A stretch of DNA of 47,141 nucleotides from an uncultured Flavonifractor sp. (GTDB lineage: Bacteria; Bacillota; Clostridia; Oscillospirales; Oscillospiraceae), in contig CALWXZ010000006.1 of assembly GCA_944385625.1 (NCBI GenBank), positions 1-47,141 of the forward strand, given 5' to 3'. Position numbers and translations under genes: made by a program. Every line of letters begins with the position of its first letter. Within the stretch, counting starts at the first letter, position 1. Shown piece by piece: positions 24,830 to 33,287 of this stretch. Under the pieces are notes generated by a model, which saw only the letters and a list, made by a program, of their open reading frames with translations, did no database searches and was not told the DNA's origin.

Positions 24830-25504
24830 TCAGGTGGTCCACTCGCCGTGGACCATGCCCACCAGGTACCAGTCGTTGTTCCACGGCTCAAAGACCAGCT
24901 TGAGGGAGCACCAGTCGAAGCCCTCCAGGGCGGGATCGATACCGGGGAAGTGGTACTCCACGAAGCGGCCCTGGGGATATGCGTCGGCAGTGTTCTCCAG
25001 CGCGTTTCCGCTGATGAGCACCGTGTCGATCCCTACCCGGGGAGCCTCGGTGTAGTCGGCGTTGAACACATAGCGGGCAAAATAGTCCTCCCCCGTGCAG
25101 CGGATGGGCTCGCCAGAGCCCACATACAGACCCCAGGTATAGAGCTGGTCATCTCCGGCCAGACCGGCGGTCTGGGATTGAGAGAGGACGTTGTCCCGGG
25201 AGGGGTCCACGGTGGAATAGGGAGTCAGGGTAACGCCGTACTGGGGATGAACCAGCAGTGAGAGGGCGGAATAATCCTTTTGCTTCAGGGCCTCCAGCAC
25301 CTGGCCGGCCCGCTCCAGCAGCAGGGTGTTGTCGCTGGTATCCAGCGGCGCCCCGGTGGGGGTGGAGAGAGTCTGATTTGTGGAGGGGGCGGAGGAGGCA
25401 AGAGAGGCCGGGCTGGCGGAGAGAGACAGGGACAGACCTACCAGCGAACCCAGGACCAGTCCGCACAGCAGAGCCAATGATGCAATCAGAACCGCCCGCT
25501 TCAC
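24830..25504 (-). CDS. Exported or membrane-anchored protein of unknown function
   Basis: 224 residues. A short basic start (MKRAV) is followed by a hydrophobic stretch of about 20 residues (5-30), then a Ser/Ala/Thr/Pro-rich linker (31-58) and a folded C-terminal domain. The lack of a lipobox cysteine argues against a lipoprotein; it may be a signal-anchor or Sec-secreted protein. The C-terminal domain is rich in aromatic residues (WGLYVGSGEPI, YHFPGIDPALEGFDWCSLKLVFEPWNNDWYLVGMVHGEW) and resembles the NTF2-like or lumenal domains often seen in uncharacterised Clostridial proteins, but I do not recognise a family. It starts at GTG with AAGGGAGG. It is monocistronic with its own terminator, and no neighbour suggests a function. 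Confidence 0.7.
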   Translation of the reverse strand: MKRAVLIASLALLCGLVLGSLVGLSLSLSASPASLASSAPSTNQTLSTPTGAPLDTSDNTLLLERAGQVLEALKQKDYSALSLLVHPQYGVTLTPYSTVDPSRDNVLSQSQTAGLAGDDQLYTWGLYVGSGEPIRCTGEDYFARYVFNADYTEAPRVGIDTVLISGNALENTADAYPQGRFVEYHFPGIDPALEGFDWCSLKLVFEPWNNDWYLVGMVHGEWTT

Positions 25505-25642
25505 AGCCGCCGCCTCCCTTCCTTCTCAACGCATACTTGACGGCAGAGTACCGCCCGGTCGTTGCCGTAAGGAATATTGTAAAACGGCTGAGACAAAAAT
25601 ACAACAACAAATCGTTACAAATGACACTGGTATTTGTGCATC

Positions 25643-25671
25643 TTGTAATGGAAGGATGAAACTGATATAAT
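25643..25671 (+). promoter_or_regulatory. Promoter of the uridine phosphorylase gene
   Basis: TTGTAA (25643-25648), a 17-base spacer and TATAAT (25666-25671). The leader to the ATG at 25753 is about 75 bases and GC-rich. Confidence 0.65.
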
Positions 25672-25752
25672 TTAGTATACCGGAAAACCGTCCACACCCG
25701 GTCTGGTACCGGCCTGGACAGGTCCGTATGCAACGCCGAGGAGGTATCCGAG

Positions 25753-26523
25753 ATGCACGAACATGAATTACAGTTTCATATAAGATGTAAGCAGGGCGAC
25801 GTGGGCCGCTATTGCTTCCTGCCCGGGGACCCGGGCCGCTGTGAGAAAATTGCCGCCTATTTTGACAATCCGGTGAAGATCGGCAGCAACCGGGAATACA
25901 CCATCTATACCGGAACCCTGTTGGGGGAGAAGGTAAGCGTCTGCTCCACCGGCATCGGGGGACCATCCGCGGTGATCGCCATGGAGGAGCTGCACAACAT
26001 CGGGGCGGACACCTTTATCCGGGTGGGTACCTGCGGCGGCATTGCCCTGCCGGTCAAAAGCGACGATGTGGTGATTGCCACCGGCGCGGTGCGCCACGAG
26101 GGGACCAGCCGGGAGTACGCGCCCATTGAGTTTCCCGCCGTCGCCCATTATGAGGTCCAGACAGCCCTGGTCCAGGCCGCCAAAAATCTGGGCAAACCCT
26201 GGCACACCGGTGTGGTCCAGTGTAAGGACTCCTTCTACGGCCAGCACAGCCCGGCCCGTATGCCGGTGGCCCAGGAACTGCTCTACAAATGGGAGGCATG
26301 GAAACGCCTTGGGGTGTTGGCCTCCGAGATGGAGTCGGCGGCCCTGTTCTGCTGCGCTGCCGCCCTGGGGGTGCGGTGCGGCTCCTGCTTCCATGTGATC
26401 TGGAACCAGGAACGGGAGGCCGCCGGCCTGGATCAGACCGAGAGCCACGATCTGTCCGCCGCTTTGGAGGTGGGTATTGAGGCTGTCAAGCTGTTGATCG
26501 AAGCAGACCGCGGGAAAAAATAA
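25753..26523 (+). CDS. udp: Uridine phosphorylase (nucleoside phosphorylase family 1)
   Basis: 256 residues. [12 protein letters not shown] (23-34) is the phosphate-binding GDPxR motif, RVGTCGGI the central glycine loop and [10 protein letters not shown] the ribose-binding EME motif. The enzyme splits uridine with phosphate to uracil and ribose-1-phosphate for salvage or catabolism. The [12 protein letters not shown] region, where the base is recognised, fits uridine phosphorylase better than hexameric purine nucleoside phosphorylase, but specificity within the family is only suggested. GAGGAGG nine bases upstream supports the ATG. It is a monocistronic plus-strand gene with its own promoter and terminator. 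Confidence 0.85.
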   Translation: MHEHELQFHIRCKQGDVGRYCFLPGDPGRCEKIAAYFDNPVKIGSNREYTIYTGTLLGEKVSVCSTGIGGPSAVIAMEELHNIGADTFIRVGTCGGIALPVKSDDVVIATGAVRHEGTSREYAPIEFPAVAHYEVQTALVQAAKNLGKPWHTGVVQCKDSFYGQHSPARMPVAQELLYKWEAWKRLGVLASEMESAALFCCAAALGVRCGSCFHVIWNQEREAAGLDQTESHDLSAALEVGIEAVKLLIEADRGKK

Positions 26524-26593
26524 ACAGTGCCTGAGACTGTCTATGGCGGACAAATTCCGTGTTCGCTTCTGCTCAAGCCGCTAAAGTGGGCTG

Positions 26594-26640
26594 AAAAGTT
26601 ATTACCTGTGTTGGAATACAGCACAGGTAATAACTTTTTT
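26594..26640. terminator. Bidirectional terminator between udp and the thioredoxin-like gene
   Basis: AAAAGTTATTACCTGTG (26594-26610) pairs with CACAGGTAATAACTTTT (26622-26638) perfectly, with T6 on the plus strand and A4 on the other side. It serves both convergent genes. Confidence 0.88.
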
Positions 26641-26984
26641 CAGAACCCTCTGACCTTCTGAATCAGTGCCTTGACTTCCTCCTGTTTCAAAACCTTCCCA
26701 TACGAGACGACCCTGCCGTCCACCACAAGGGCGGGGGTGGTCATCACGCCGTAGGCGGCGATTTGCCCAAAATCTGTGACGTGGTCAATTGTGGTATCCA
26801 TATTCAGCTCTGCCAGAGCCGCCCGGGTTGCTTCTTCCAGAGCGTTACACTTCGCACAGCCGGACCCCAGCACCTTGACCCCGCCGGAAAACTTCGCTGT
26901 TTCCGCCTGGGCCATTTTTTCAGGTGTACAGCTGCCTCCGCAGCAGCAGCTCCGCTGCGCTTTCTTTTTGCCAAACAGTCCCAT
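26640..26984 (-). CDS. Small thioredoxin-like redox protein with N-terminal Cys cluster
   Basis: 114 residues. The thioredoxin-like domain (about 35-112) carries GCAKC (C43 and C46) as the redox pair and MTTPALVVDG with the cis-proline, matching the 'redox-active disulfide protein 2' type. An unusual N-terminal tail holds C13-C14-C15 and C19 (SCCCGGSC), a possible metal- or arsenite-binding patch. It lies 18 bases after the permease gene on the minus strand and ends the cassette. A role delivering electrons or metalloid to the permease is inferred from context. GAGGAGG precedes the ATG. Confidence 0.85.
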   Translation of the reverse strand: MGLFGKKKAQRSCCCGGSCTPEKMAQAETAKFSGGVKVLGSGCAKCNALEEATRAALAELNMDTTIDHVTDFGQIAAYGVMTTPALVVDGRVVSYGKVLKQEEVKALIQKVRGF

Positions 26985-27002
26985 AAATTTGTTCCTCCTC
27001 GG

Positions 27003-28004
27003 TTAAATCATCATAAATTGAATTGCGTTGAACAAATAGCCGACTACAACAATACCCACTGCGCAGATTCCGATAAACAGTGCCAGCAGCTTGGGCTTCA
27101 CAGCTTTACGCAGCATAATGAGGGACGGCAAAGACAGGGTTGTCACCGCCATCATAAAAGACAGTACCGTACCGAGCTGCGCTCCCTTGGTCAACAGAGC
27201 TTCCGCAATGGGAATCGTTCCGAAAATGTCGGCATACATCGGGATACCAACAATCGTTGCCAGCACCACACCAAAGGGGTTGTTGCTGCCGAGTGCAGTG
27301 GCAATGAGGTCCCCTGGTATCCAGTTATGAATCAATGCGCCAATGCCGACACCCACCAGGATGTACGGAAATACTTTTTTGAAGGTTCCCAGCATCTGCT
27401 CCTTGGCATAGAGCAGCCTTTCCCGCACCGTCAGACCGGGGGACTCAATATCCACGCTGCCGGCTGACAGGACAAAACTCTCCACGTGTTTTTCCATATG
27501 CAGCTTTTCAATGACGGTGCCGCCCATCACCGCAATGACCAGACCGAGCACCACATAGAGCACAGCCACTTTCCCGCCAAAGACACTCATCAGAAGTACG
27601 AGACTTCCCAAGTCCACCATGGGGGAAGAAATCAGGAAGGAGAATGTCACGCCCAGGGGAAGCCCGGCACTGGTAAAGCCAATAAACAGCGGAATGGAGG
27701 AGCAGGAGCAAAACGGCGTTACCGTCCCCAGCAATGCGGCAATAATGTTTGCCCAAATTCCGCGAAACCGCCCCAAAATGCGTTTGCTGCGCTCCGGCGG
27801 AAAATAGCTTTGAACATAAGAGATGGCAAAAATCAGCACACAGAGTAAAATCGTGATTTTCAAAACATCATAGATGAAAAACTGAACGCTGCCGCCAATC
27901 CGCCCATTCACATCCAGGCCCAGAGATGAGAGGCCCGTTCCCAGAAGATCATTGAGCCATCGCATCCCAAGCACCTGGTTTTGTATAAAGTCCCATACAC
28001 CCAT
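27003..28004 (-). CDS. ArsP-type permease (DUF318 family)
   Basis: 333 residues with about eight to nine membrane helices. The conserved TPFCSCSSIPLFIGF (near 95-110) and the repeated second-half counterpart (NPFGVVLATIVGIPMYADIFGTIPIA) mark the ArsP_1/DUF318 permease family. Members include ArsP, which exports trivalent organoarsenicals, and other metal(loid) permeases. The pairing with ArsR and a thioredoxin-like protein fits metalloid resistance; the exact substrate is not determinable. It has its own ArsR-type operator 35 bases upstream (28039-28054), separate from the arsR promoter. Confidence 0.85.
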   Translation of the reverse strand: MGVWDFIQNQVLGMRWLNDLLGTGLSSLGLDVNGRIGGSVQFFIYDVLKITILLCVLIFAISYVQSYFPPERSKRILGRFRGIWANIIAALLGTVTPFCSCSSIPLFIGFTSAGLPLGVTFSFLISSPMVDLGSLVLLMSVFGGKVAVLYVVLGLVIAVMGGTVIEKLHMEKHVESFVLSAGSVDIESPGLTVRERLLYAKEQMLGTFKKVFPYILVGVGIGALIHNWIPGDLIATALGSNNPFGVVLATIVGIPMYADIFGTIPIAEALLTKGAQLGTVLSFMMAVTTLSLPSLIMLRKAVKPKLLALFIGICAVGIVVVGYLFNAIQFMMI

Positions 28005-28038
28005 GCCGGTTCCTCACTTTCTGCTTTGTGGACAACAT

Positions 28039-28054
28039 ATCAAAATAATTTGAT
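28039..28054. promoter_or_regulatory. ArsR-type operator upstream of the permease
   Basis: ATCAAAATAATTTGAT has the ArsR/SmtB pattern ATCAA-N6-TTGAT as a 16-bp inverted repeat. It lies between the arsR terminator and the permease start. Confidence 0.75.
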
Positions 28055-28069
28055 GTATTCTTCTTAAAG

Positions 28070-28096
28070 AAACGCCATCCAGGGCAGATGGCGTTT
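28070..28096 (-). terminator. Terminator of arsR
   Basis: AAACGCCATC (28070-28079) and GATGGCGTTT (28087-28096) form a 10-bp stem. On the minus strand it is followed by CTTTAAG, a short U tract. The hairpin begins at the arsR stop codon, so some read-through into the permease is possible. Confidence 0.6.
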
Positions 28097-28413
28097 TATC
28101 TGCATCGGCTGCAAATAGGTGCTTGTTCCTCCGTGTTCGGAGTGGTCAGCTTCTTAAGAAGCGCTACGGCGTAGTCCCTGCCGGAAGAACTCAGCCTGTA
28201 ATGCGTCCATTTCCCTTCCTGGCGGCTGGCCACAATGCCGGAGTCGCACAGAATTTTCATATGATAGGAGAGCCCGGACTGCGTCAGGTCCAACGGTTCC
28301 AGCAGAACGCAGGCGCACTTTTCGCCGCTCCGCAGTTGTTCCAGAATGGCAAGCCGTTTGGGGTCACAGAGAGCCTTGAACACCTTGGCCTGTTCCTGAT
28401 AAGCTGTCCCCAT
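28096..28413 (-). CDS. arsR: ArsR family metalloregulator
   Basis: 105 residues. The winged HTH core (FKALCDPKRLAILEQL, then LTQSGLSYHMKIL as recognition helix) is standard. GEKCAC (C33 and C35) lies where ArsR proteins carry their arsenic-binding cysteines at the start of the DNA-binding helix, and a C-terminal CSRC pair (C101, C104) could add a ligand. It represses until a thiophilic metal(loid) binds. GTGAGG precedes the ATG. A matching operator ATCAA-N6-TTGAT is just upstream at 28427 and another precedes the permease. Confidence 0.92.
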   Translation of the reverse strand: MGTAYQEQAKVFKALCDPKRLAILEQLRSGEKCACVLLEPLDLTQSGLSYHMKILCDSGIVASRQEGKWTHYRLSSSGRDYAVALLKKLTTPNTEEQAPICSRCR

Positions 28414-28426
28414 GCTCTCACCTCAC

Positions 28427-28442
28427 ATCAAATAATTTTGAT
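28427..28442. promoter_or_regulatory. ArsR-type operator upstream of arsR
   Basis: ATCAAATAATTTTGAT, again ATCAA-N6-TTGAT. It lies 14 bases upstream of the arsR ATG and is nearly the reverse complement of the 28039 copy. It is the likely autoregulatory site. Confidence 0.75.
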
Positions 28443-28759
28443 ATGTTATAGTATATGCTCAATCCTCCGTTCTGTCAACAGGCAATTGGACTCTGCCCGG
28501 ATTGCTGGTCACACCTGCCATATGGGCATAGGCGCTTGGGAGCCTGAGGGGGGAGGTTCGACCGCCGCCTGCCCTCTGGAATTGGCACGGAGTTGAGGCG
28601 GAAACCTCGTGTTTGTGACGGGGTATTTTTTATGTCTCTGGGGCGTCAAAGAACCAAAGAAGCGCCGTGGTCCGGAGCAAAGGTTGTACCGGCGAAGGGT
28701 TCCAACTCTGTAACAGAATTGTGTGCGAAAGTCCTTTTGCGTTTTGTTAATGTTGTGCA
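28443..28759. other. Intergenic region without recognised genes
   Basis: About 317 bases between the arsR operator and the second marR promoter. It holds the upstream arsR promoter zone (AT-rich, 28440-28460) and then GC-rich sequence. I see no open frame with a ribosome-binding site and coding character, no strong hairpin with a T tract and no RNA gene I recognise. Confidence 0.4.
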
Positions 28760-28788
28760 TTGACAACTGTTAGCAGACAAACTAAACT
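28760..28788 (+). promoter_or_regulatory. Promoter of the second marR-ABC operon
   Basis: A perfect TTGACA (28760-28765), a 17-base spacer and TAAACT (28783-28788). It lies about 30 bases before the marR start. No clear palindrome comparable to the first cassette's operator is visible. Confidence 0.6.
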
Positions 28789-28818
28789 AAGTGCAGTACG
28801 ACAAAAGGAGATGACGGA

Positions 28819-29259
28819 ATGCGGCAGGAGCGCCATGTGGGCTATGAGATCAAGGCCCTGTCCAATCTGCTGCGGCGAAAAGTGCTGGAGAGGACCTGCA
28901 CACCGGAGGGGGAGAGAGACGATTTTACGGAGATGCAGGTGAAGCTGCTGGGCTTTTTGTGTCATAACCGGGATCAGGAGATCTGCCAGAAGGATATTGA
29001 GGAGGCGTTCTATATCCGGCGGTCCACGGCGTCCCGGCTGCTCAAGCGGCTGGAGGCTCAGGGCTTTATCGTGCGGCAGTCTGTGGAACGGGACGCCCGT
29101 CTCAAGCGGGTGACCACCACCCCCAAGGCGGACGCGCTCCATCAGAAGATCATCGACCGGATCAACAGCGTGGAAGATCTGCTGACCCAGGGGCTGAGTC
29201 AGACGGAGGTGGAGCAGTTCCTCAGCACGGTGGAAAAACTAAAGCAAAACCTGTTATAA
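28819..29259 (+). CDS. MarR family transcriptional regulator (cassette 2)
   Basis: 146 residues. The winged HTH spans about 50-105: QKDIEEAFYIRRSTASRLLKRL is the recognition unit and VERDARLKRVTTTPKA the wing. AAGGAGATG precedes the ATG. A short gap of 62 bases, which includes a weak GC hairpin, separates it from the ABC genes. By analogy with other MarR-ABC operons it should repress the exporter and respond to its substrate. It is shifted in sequence from the cassette 1 regulator, suggesting different ligands for the two otherwise equivalent cassettes. Confidence 0.9.
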   Translation: MRQERHVGYEIKALSNLLRRKVLERTCTPEGERDDFTEMQVKLLGFLCHNRDQEICQKDIEEAFYIRRSTASRLLKRLEAQGFIVRQSVERDARLKRVTTTPKADALHQKIIDRINSVEDLLTQGLSQTEVEQFLSTVEKLKQNLL

Positions 29260-29321
29260 GCCGTCCGGGGGGCGGCTTTCAGTGCGTCATTTCTGTGCGA
29301 AAATCCAAAGGAGGGAACCCT

Positions 29322-31061
29322 ATGAAGAAGAAACGCGGCCTAACCAGCTGCATTCAGGAGTTCAAGCTGGCCACCATCCTCACGCCTATCTTCGTGATCG
29401 GAGAGGTGGCCTTCGATGTGCTGATCCCCATGATGACCGGCAAGCTGCTGGACGAGGGCGTCAAGGCGGGCAATATGAACCGCATTGTCCAATACGGCCT
29501 GCTGGTGGTGGCCATGGCGCTGATCGCCCTGCTGCTGGGCGGCCTGTCCGGCCGGTTTGCCGCCCGGGCGTCCACCGGCTTCTCCCGCAATCTGCGCCGT
29601 GAGATGTACAAGAACGTCCAGAAGTTTTCCTTTGCCAACATCGACAAGTTCTCCACCGGCGGTATCATCACCCGCCTGACCACCGATGTGACCAACGTGC
29701 AGATGGCCTTTATGATGATTATCCGCATCGCGGTGCGCTGCCCCATCATGCTCATCTGCGCCTGGGTGCTGACCTTCACCATCAACCCCAAGCTGGCGCT
29801 CATTTTCCTGGTGGTCATCCCCATCCTGGCGGTGGGCCTGCTGGTGATTATGAAGTCGGCCCATCCTCTCTTTGAGCGGGTATTCAAGAAGTACGACTGG
29901 CTGAACAATGTGGTGCAGGAGAACCTGCTGGGCATCCGGGTGGTGAAGTCCTTTGTCCGGGAGGACCATGAGCGGGAGAAGTTCGGCAAGGTATCCAACG
30001 AGATCTACATGGACTTCTCCAAGGCCGAGAAGATTGTGGCCTTCAATATGCCCCTGATGCAGCTGTGCGTTTACGCCTGTATGCTTACCGTGTCCTGGAT
30101 CGGCGCTAACCTGGTGGTGGTGGGTGATCTGACCACCGGTCAGCTGACCAGTATGTTCAGCTACATTATGATGATCCTCATGAGCCTGATGATGCTGTCC
30201 ATGGTGATGGTGCTCATCATCATCTCCCGGGCGTCTGCCGAGCGGATTGTGGAGCTGCTCAACGAGGAGAGCGACCTGCAGAACGGACCCAACCCCATCC
30301 ATGAGGTGAAGGACGGCTCCGTGGTCTTTGAGAACGTCAGCTTCAGCTACGCCAAGGACCCCAGCAAGGAGTGCCTGAAGGACGTCAACCTGACCATCAA
30401 CTCCGGTGAAACCGTGGGTATTCTGGGCGGCACCGGTACCTCCAAGACCACTTTGGTCCAGCTCATCCCCCGCCTGTACGACGCCACCGAGGGCCGTGTG
30501 CTGGTGGGCGGCGTGGACGTGCGGGACTACGACATGGACGCCCTGCGGGAGCAGGTGGCCATGGTGCTCCAGAAGAACGTGCTCTTCTCCGGCACCATCA
30601 AGGAGAACCTGCGCTGGGGCAACAAGGAGGCCACCGACGAGGAGATGGTCCGGGTATGTAAGCTGGCCCAGGCCGATCCCTTTATTCAGGAGTTCCCCGA
30701 CAAGTATGACACCCACATTGAGCAGGGCGGCTCCAACGTATCCGGCGGCCAGAAGCAGCGGCTGTGTATTGCCCGGGCCCTGCTGAAAAAGCCCAAGATT
30801 CTGATTCTGGATGACTCCACCTCTGCGGTGGATACCAAGACCGACGCCTTGATCCGCAAGGCCTTCCGGGAGGAAATCCCCGAAACCACCAAGTTCATCA
30901 TTGCCCAGCGTATTTCCTCCATTGAGGACGCCGACAAGATTCTGGTGATGGACGGCGGTAAGATCGCCGCCATGGGCACCCATGAGGAGCTGCTCCAGAG
31001 CTGTGATATTTACCGGGAAATCTATGAGTCCCAGACCAAGGGAGGTGGAGAAGATGAGTAA
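29322..31061 (+). CDS. ABC exporter half-transporter, degenerate-site subunit (cassette 2)
   Basis: 579 residues from the ATG at 29322, which has AAAGGAGGG upstream. It has a six-helix exporter domain and an NBD with Walker A GGTGTSKTT (near 369), signature VSGGQ (near 473) and Walker B ILILDDSTS (near 493). As in cassette 1, Asp replaces the catalytic Glu. The basic residue pattern of Walker A (G-T-S-K) also shares the unusual S/A before Lys seen in the cassette 1 paralogue. The two proteins match along their length, so the cassettes descend from a duplication or are ancient paralogues. It overlaps the next gene by 8 bases. Confidence 0.92.
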   Translation: MKKKRGLTSCIQEFKLATILTPIFVIGEVAFDVLIPMMTGKLLDEGVKAGNMNRIVQYGLLVVAMALIALLLGGLSGRFAARASTGFSRNLRREMYKNVQKFSFANIDKFSTGGIITRLTTDVTNVQMAFMMIIRIAVRCPIMLICAWVLTFTINPKLALIFLVVIPILAVGLLVIMKSAHPLFERVFKKYDWLNNVVQENLLGIRVVKSFVREDHEREKFGKVSNEIYMDFSKAEKIVAFNMPLMQLCVYACMLTVSWIGANLVVVGDLTTGQLTSMFSYIMMILMSLMMLSMVMVLIIISRASAERIVELLNEESDLQNGPNPIHEVKDGSVVFENVSFSYAKDPSKECLKDVNLTINSGETVGILGGTGTSKTTLVQLIPRLYDATEGRVLVGGVDVRDYDMDALREQVAMVLQKNVLFSGTIKENLRWGNKEATDEEMVRVCKLAQADPFIQEFPDKYDTHIEQGGSNVSGGQKQRLCIARALLKKPKILILDDSTSAVDTKTDALIRKAFREEIPETTKFIIAQRISSIEDADKILVMDGGKIAAMGTHEELLQSCDIYREIYESQTKGGGEDE

Positions 31062-32940
31062 ACAAACCAATCCCTCTCCTGTTAAGCGGTCCCACACCGT
31101 TCGCCGGCTGATGAGCTATGTGGGCAGGGGTTACGGCATCCGCTTTATTCTGGTGCTGGTATGTATTCTCGTCAGCGCCGTTGCCTCGGTGGCGGGCTCT
31201 CTGTTTCTGGGGTCCCTCATCGACGTGTATATTGCCGATCTGCTGGCCATGGACAATCCCGTCTTTGACGGATTGATCCGGGCGCTGGTGATGATGGGCT
31301 GCCTGTATCTGGTGGGTACCTTGTGCGCGCTGATTTATAACCGCCTGATGGTCACCATCTCCCAGGGTGTGCAGAAGAAGATCCGCGACGATCTGTTCGG
31401 CCATATGCAGTCCCTGCCCATCAAGTATTTCGACACCCACGCCCACGGCGACGTGATGAGCGTGTACACCAACGACGTGGATACCCTGCGCCAGATGTTT
31501 TCCCAGAGTATTCCCCAGGTCATCAACTCCCTGATGATGATTGTGGTGGCCTTTATCGGCATGATCGCCACCAACCTGCTGCTCACCGGCGTGGTCATCC
31601 TGTGCATTGTGGTGATGCTGGCGGTGACCCGGTTCCTGGCCGGCCGCAGCGGCCGCTACTTTGTGCGCCAGCAGGTCAAGCTGGGCGACCTGAACGGCTA
31701 TATTGAGGAGATGATTAACGGCCAGAAGGTGGTCAAGGTCTTCTGCCATGAGGCGGAGGCCCAGGAGGGCTTTGACCAGGTGAACGACGCCCTCTTTGAG
31801 AGCGCCGACAAGGCCAACAAGTACGCCAACATCCTCATGCCCATCCTCATCAATATCGGCAACATCCAGTATGTCATCATCGCCATGGCCGGCGGCGCGC
31901 TGGCGCTGGGCGGCGTGGACCAGGGGATCACCCTGGGCGTGATCGCCTCCTTCCTCCAGCTGTCCAAGAGCCTGTCCAACCCCATCAGCCAGATTTCCCA
32001 GCAGCTCAACTCGGTGGTTATGGCGCTGGCCGGCGCCCAGCGGATCTTTGATCTGATGGATGAGCCCGCCGAGGAGGACCACGGCACTGTGACCCTGGTG
32101 AACGTGGCCTTTGACAAGGAGGGCGTCCTGCACGAGACCAACCAGCACACCAACCTGTGGGCCTGGAAGGTGCCTCAGGAGGACGGCACCTTCCAGTATG
32201 TCAAGCTGGCCGGCGACGTGCGGTTTGACCATGTGGACTTCGCCTACGAGGAGGGCAAGACCATCCTCCACGACATCAGCCTGTTTGCCAAGCCGGGCCA
32301 GAAGCTGGCCTTCGTGGGCGCCACCGGCGCGGGCAAGACCACCATTACCAATCTGATTAACCGCTTCTACGATATTGCCGACGGCAAGATCCACTACGAC
32401 GGCATCTCCATCAACGATATCAAAAAGCCCGATCTGCGGCGCTCCCTGGGCATTGTGCTTCAGGACACCAACCTGTTTACCGGCACCGTCCGGGAGAACA
32501 TCCGATACGGCAACCTGGAGGCCACCGACGAGGAGGTGGAGGCCGCCGCCGTGCTGGCCAACGCCGATGACTTTATCCGCCGTCTGCCCCAGGGGTATGA
32601 CACCATGCTTACCGGCAACGGCGCTAACCTGTCCCAGGGCCAGCGGCAGCTCATCGCCATCGCTCGGGCGGCCGTGGCCGATCCCCCGGTAATGATTCTG
32701 GACGAGGCCACCTCCTCCATCGATACCCGGACCGAGGCCATTGTCCAGCAGGGCATGGACTCCCTGATGTGCGGGCGTACCGTCTTTGTCATCGCCCACC
32801 GCCTGTCCACCGTCCGCAACTCCAACGCCATCATGGTGCTGGACCATGGGCGGATTGTGGAGCGGGGCGATCACGAGGACCTGATTGCCCAACATGGCCT
32901 CTATTATCAGCTCTACACCGGCGCCTTCGAGCTGGAATAA
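31054..32940 (+). CDS. ABC exporter half-transporter, catalytic subunit (cassette 2)
   Basis: 628 residues. The ATG at 31054 lies within the end of the previous gene and follows GGAGGTGGAG. It has an exporter domain, then an extended linker (about 340-395) with VNVAFDKEGVLHETNQHTNLWAWKV, longer than in cassette 1. The NBD has Walker A VGATGAGKTT (near 421), LSQGQ (near 525) and Walker B MILDEATSSID (near 547) with the intact catalytic Glu. It completes an asymmetric heterodimer with the preceding subunit. The substrate is unknown; MarR control points to toxic-compound efflux. Confidence 0.92.
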   Translation: MSKQTNPSPVKRSHTVRRLMSYVGRGYGIRFILVLVCILVSAVASVAGSLFLGSLIDVYIADLLAMDNPVFDGLIRALVMMGCLYLVGTLCALIYNRLMVTISQGVQKKIRDDLFGHMQSLPIKYFDTHAHGDVMSVYTNDVDTLRQMFSQSIPQVINSLMMIVVAFIGMIATNLLLTGVVILCIVVMLAVTRFLAGRSGRYFVRQQVKLGDLNGYIEEMINGQKVVKVFCHEAEAQEGFDQVNDALFESADKANKYANILMPILINIGNIQYVIIAMAGGALALGGVDQGITLGVIASFLQLSKSLSNPISQISQQLNSVVMALAGAQRIFDLMDEPAEEDHGTVTLVNVAFDKEGVLHETNQHTNLWAWKVPQEDGTFQYVKLAGDVRFDHVDFAYEEGKTILHDISLFAKPGQKLAFVGATGAGKTTITNLINRFYDIADGKIHYDGISINDIKKPDLRRSLGIVLQDTNLFTGTVRENIRYGNLEATDEEVEAAAVLANADDFIRRLPQGYDTMLTGNGANLSQGQRQLIAIARAAVADPPVMILDEATSSIDTRTEAIVQQGMDSLMCGRTVFVIAHRLSTVRNSNAIMVLDHGRIVERGDHEDLIAQHGLYYQLYTGAFELE

Positions 32941-32958
32941 AAAACCGACCCTTTTGCG

Positions 32959-33001
32959 CAGCGGGCCGACCTGGTATTTACCGGGCCGGCCCGCTGTTTT
33001 T
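32959..33001 (+). terminator. Terminator of the second ABC operon
   Basis: CAGCGGGCCG (32959-32968) pairs perfectly with CGGCCCGCTG (32987-32996), with an 18-base loop, and is followed by TTTTT. Confidence 0.85.
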
Positions 33002-33116
33002 GCCCCGGCCCGCACCACTTTTGGGGCGCGGCATAGTATGGAGTGAGACCGGGCCGGACAGCGGAGGCTCCGCCGCCAGCTCCAGGTTTCTATCATTCAA
33101 ACCGGGAGGTACTTCT

Positions 33117-33263
33117 ATGATGGGGTGCAATAATGGTTGTGGCTTTGGCTTTGGCGGTGGGAGCTGCCTGTGGATCATCCTGATTATCATCCTGCTGTGC
33201 TGCTGCTGCGGCGGCGGGAATGGCTGCGGCAACAGCTGCGGCTGCGGAAGCAGCTGCTGCTGA
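33117..33263 (+). CDS. 48-residue cysteine/glycine-rich membrane microprotein
   Basis: The frame starts at tandem ATG ATG (33117, 33120) after GGGAGG (33104-33109) and ends with TGA at 33261-33263. It encodes 48 residues, 12 of them Cys and about 14 Gly. The layout is an N-terminal Gly/Phe/Cys segment (1-16), one hydrophobic helix LWIILIIILL (18-27), a CCCC block (28-31) and a Cys/Gly tail to a terminal CC. Similar tiny proteins occur in Clostridia, sometimes annotated 'chorion class high-cysteine HCB protein 13', and the pattern also recalls YjcZ-type sporulation peptides. No function is established. A GC hairpin follows at 33288. The start site, hydrophobic helix and isolated transcription position favour a real gene. 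Confidence 0.8.
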   Translation: MMGCNNGCGFGFGGGSCLWIILIIILLCCCCGGGNGCGNSCGCGSSCC

Positions 33264-33287
33264 GGGCTCAATCCATAGGGAAACACC

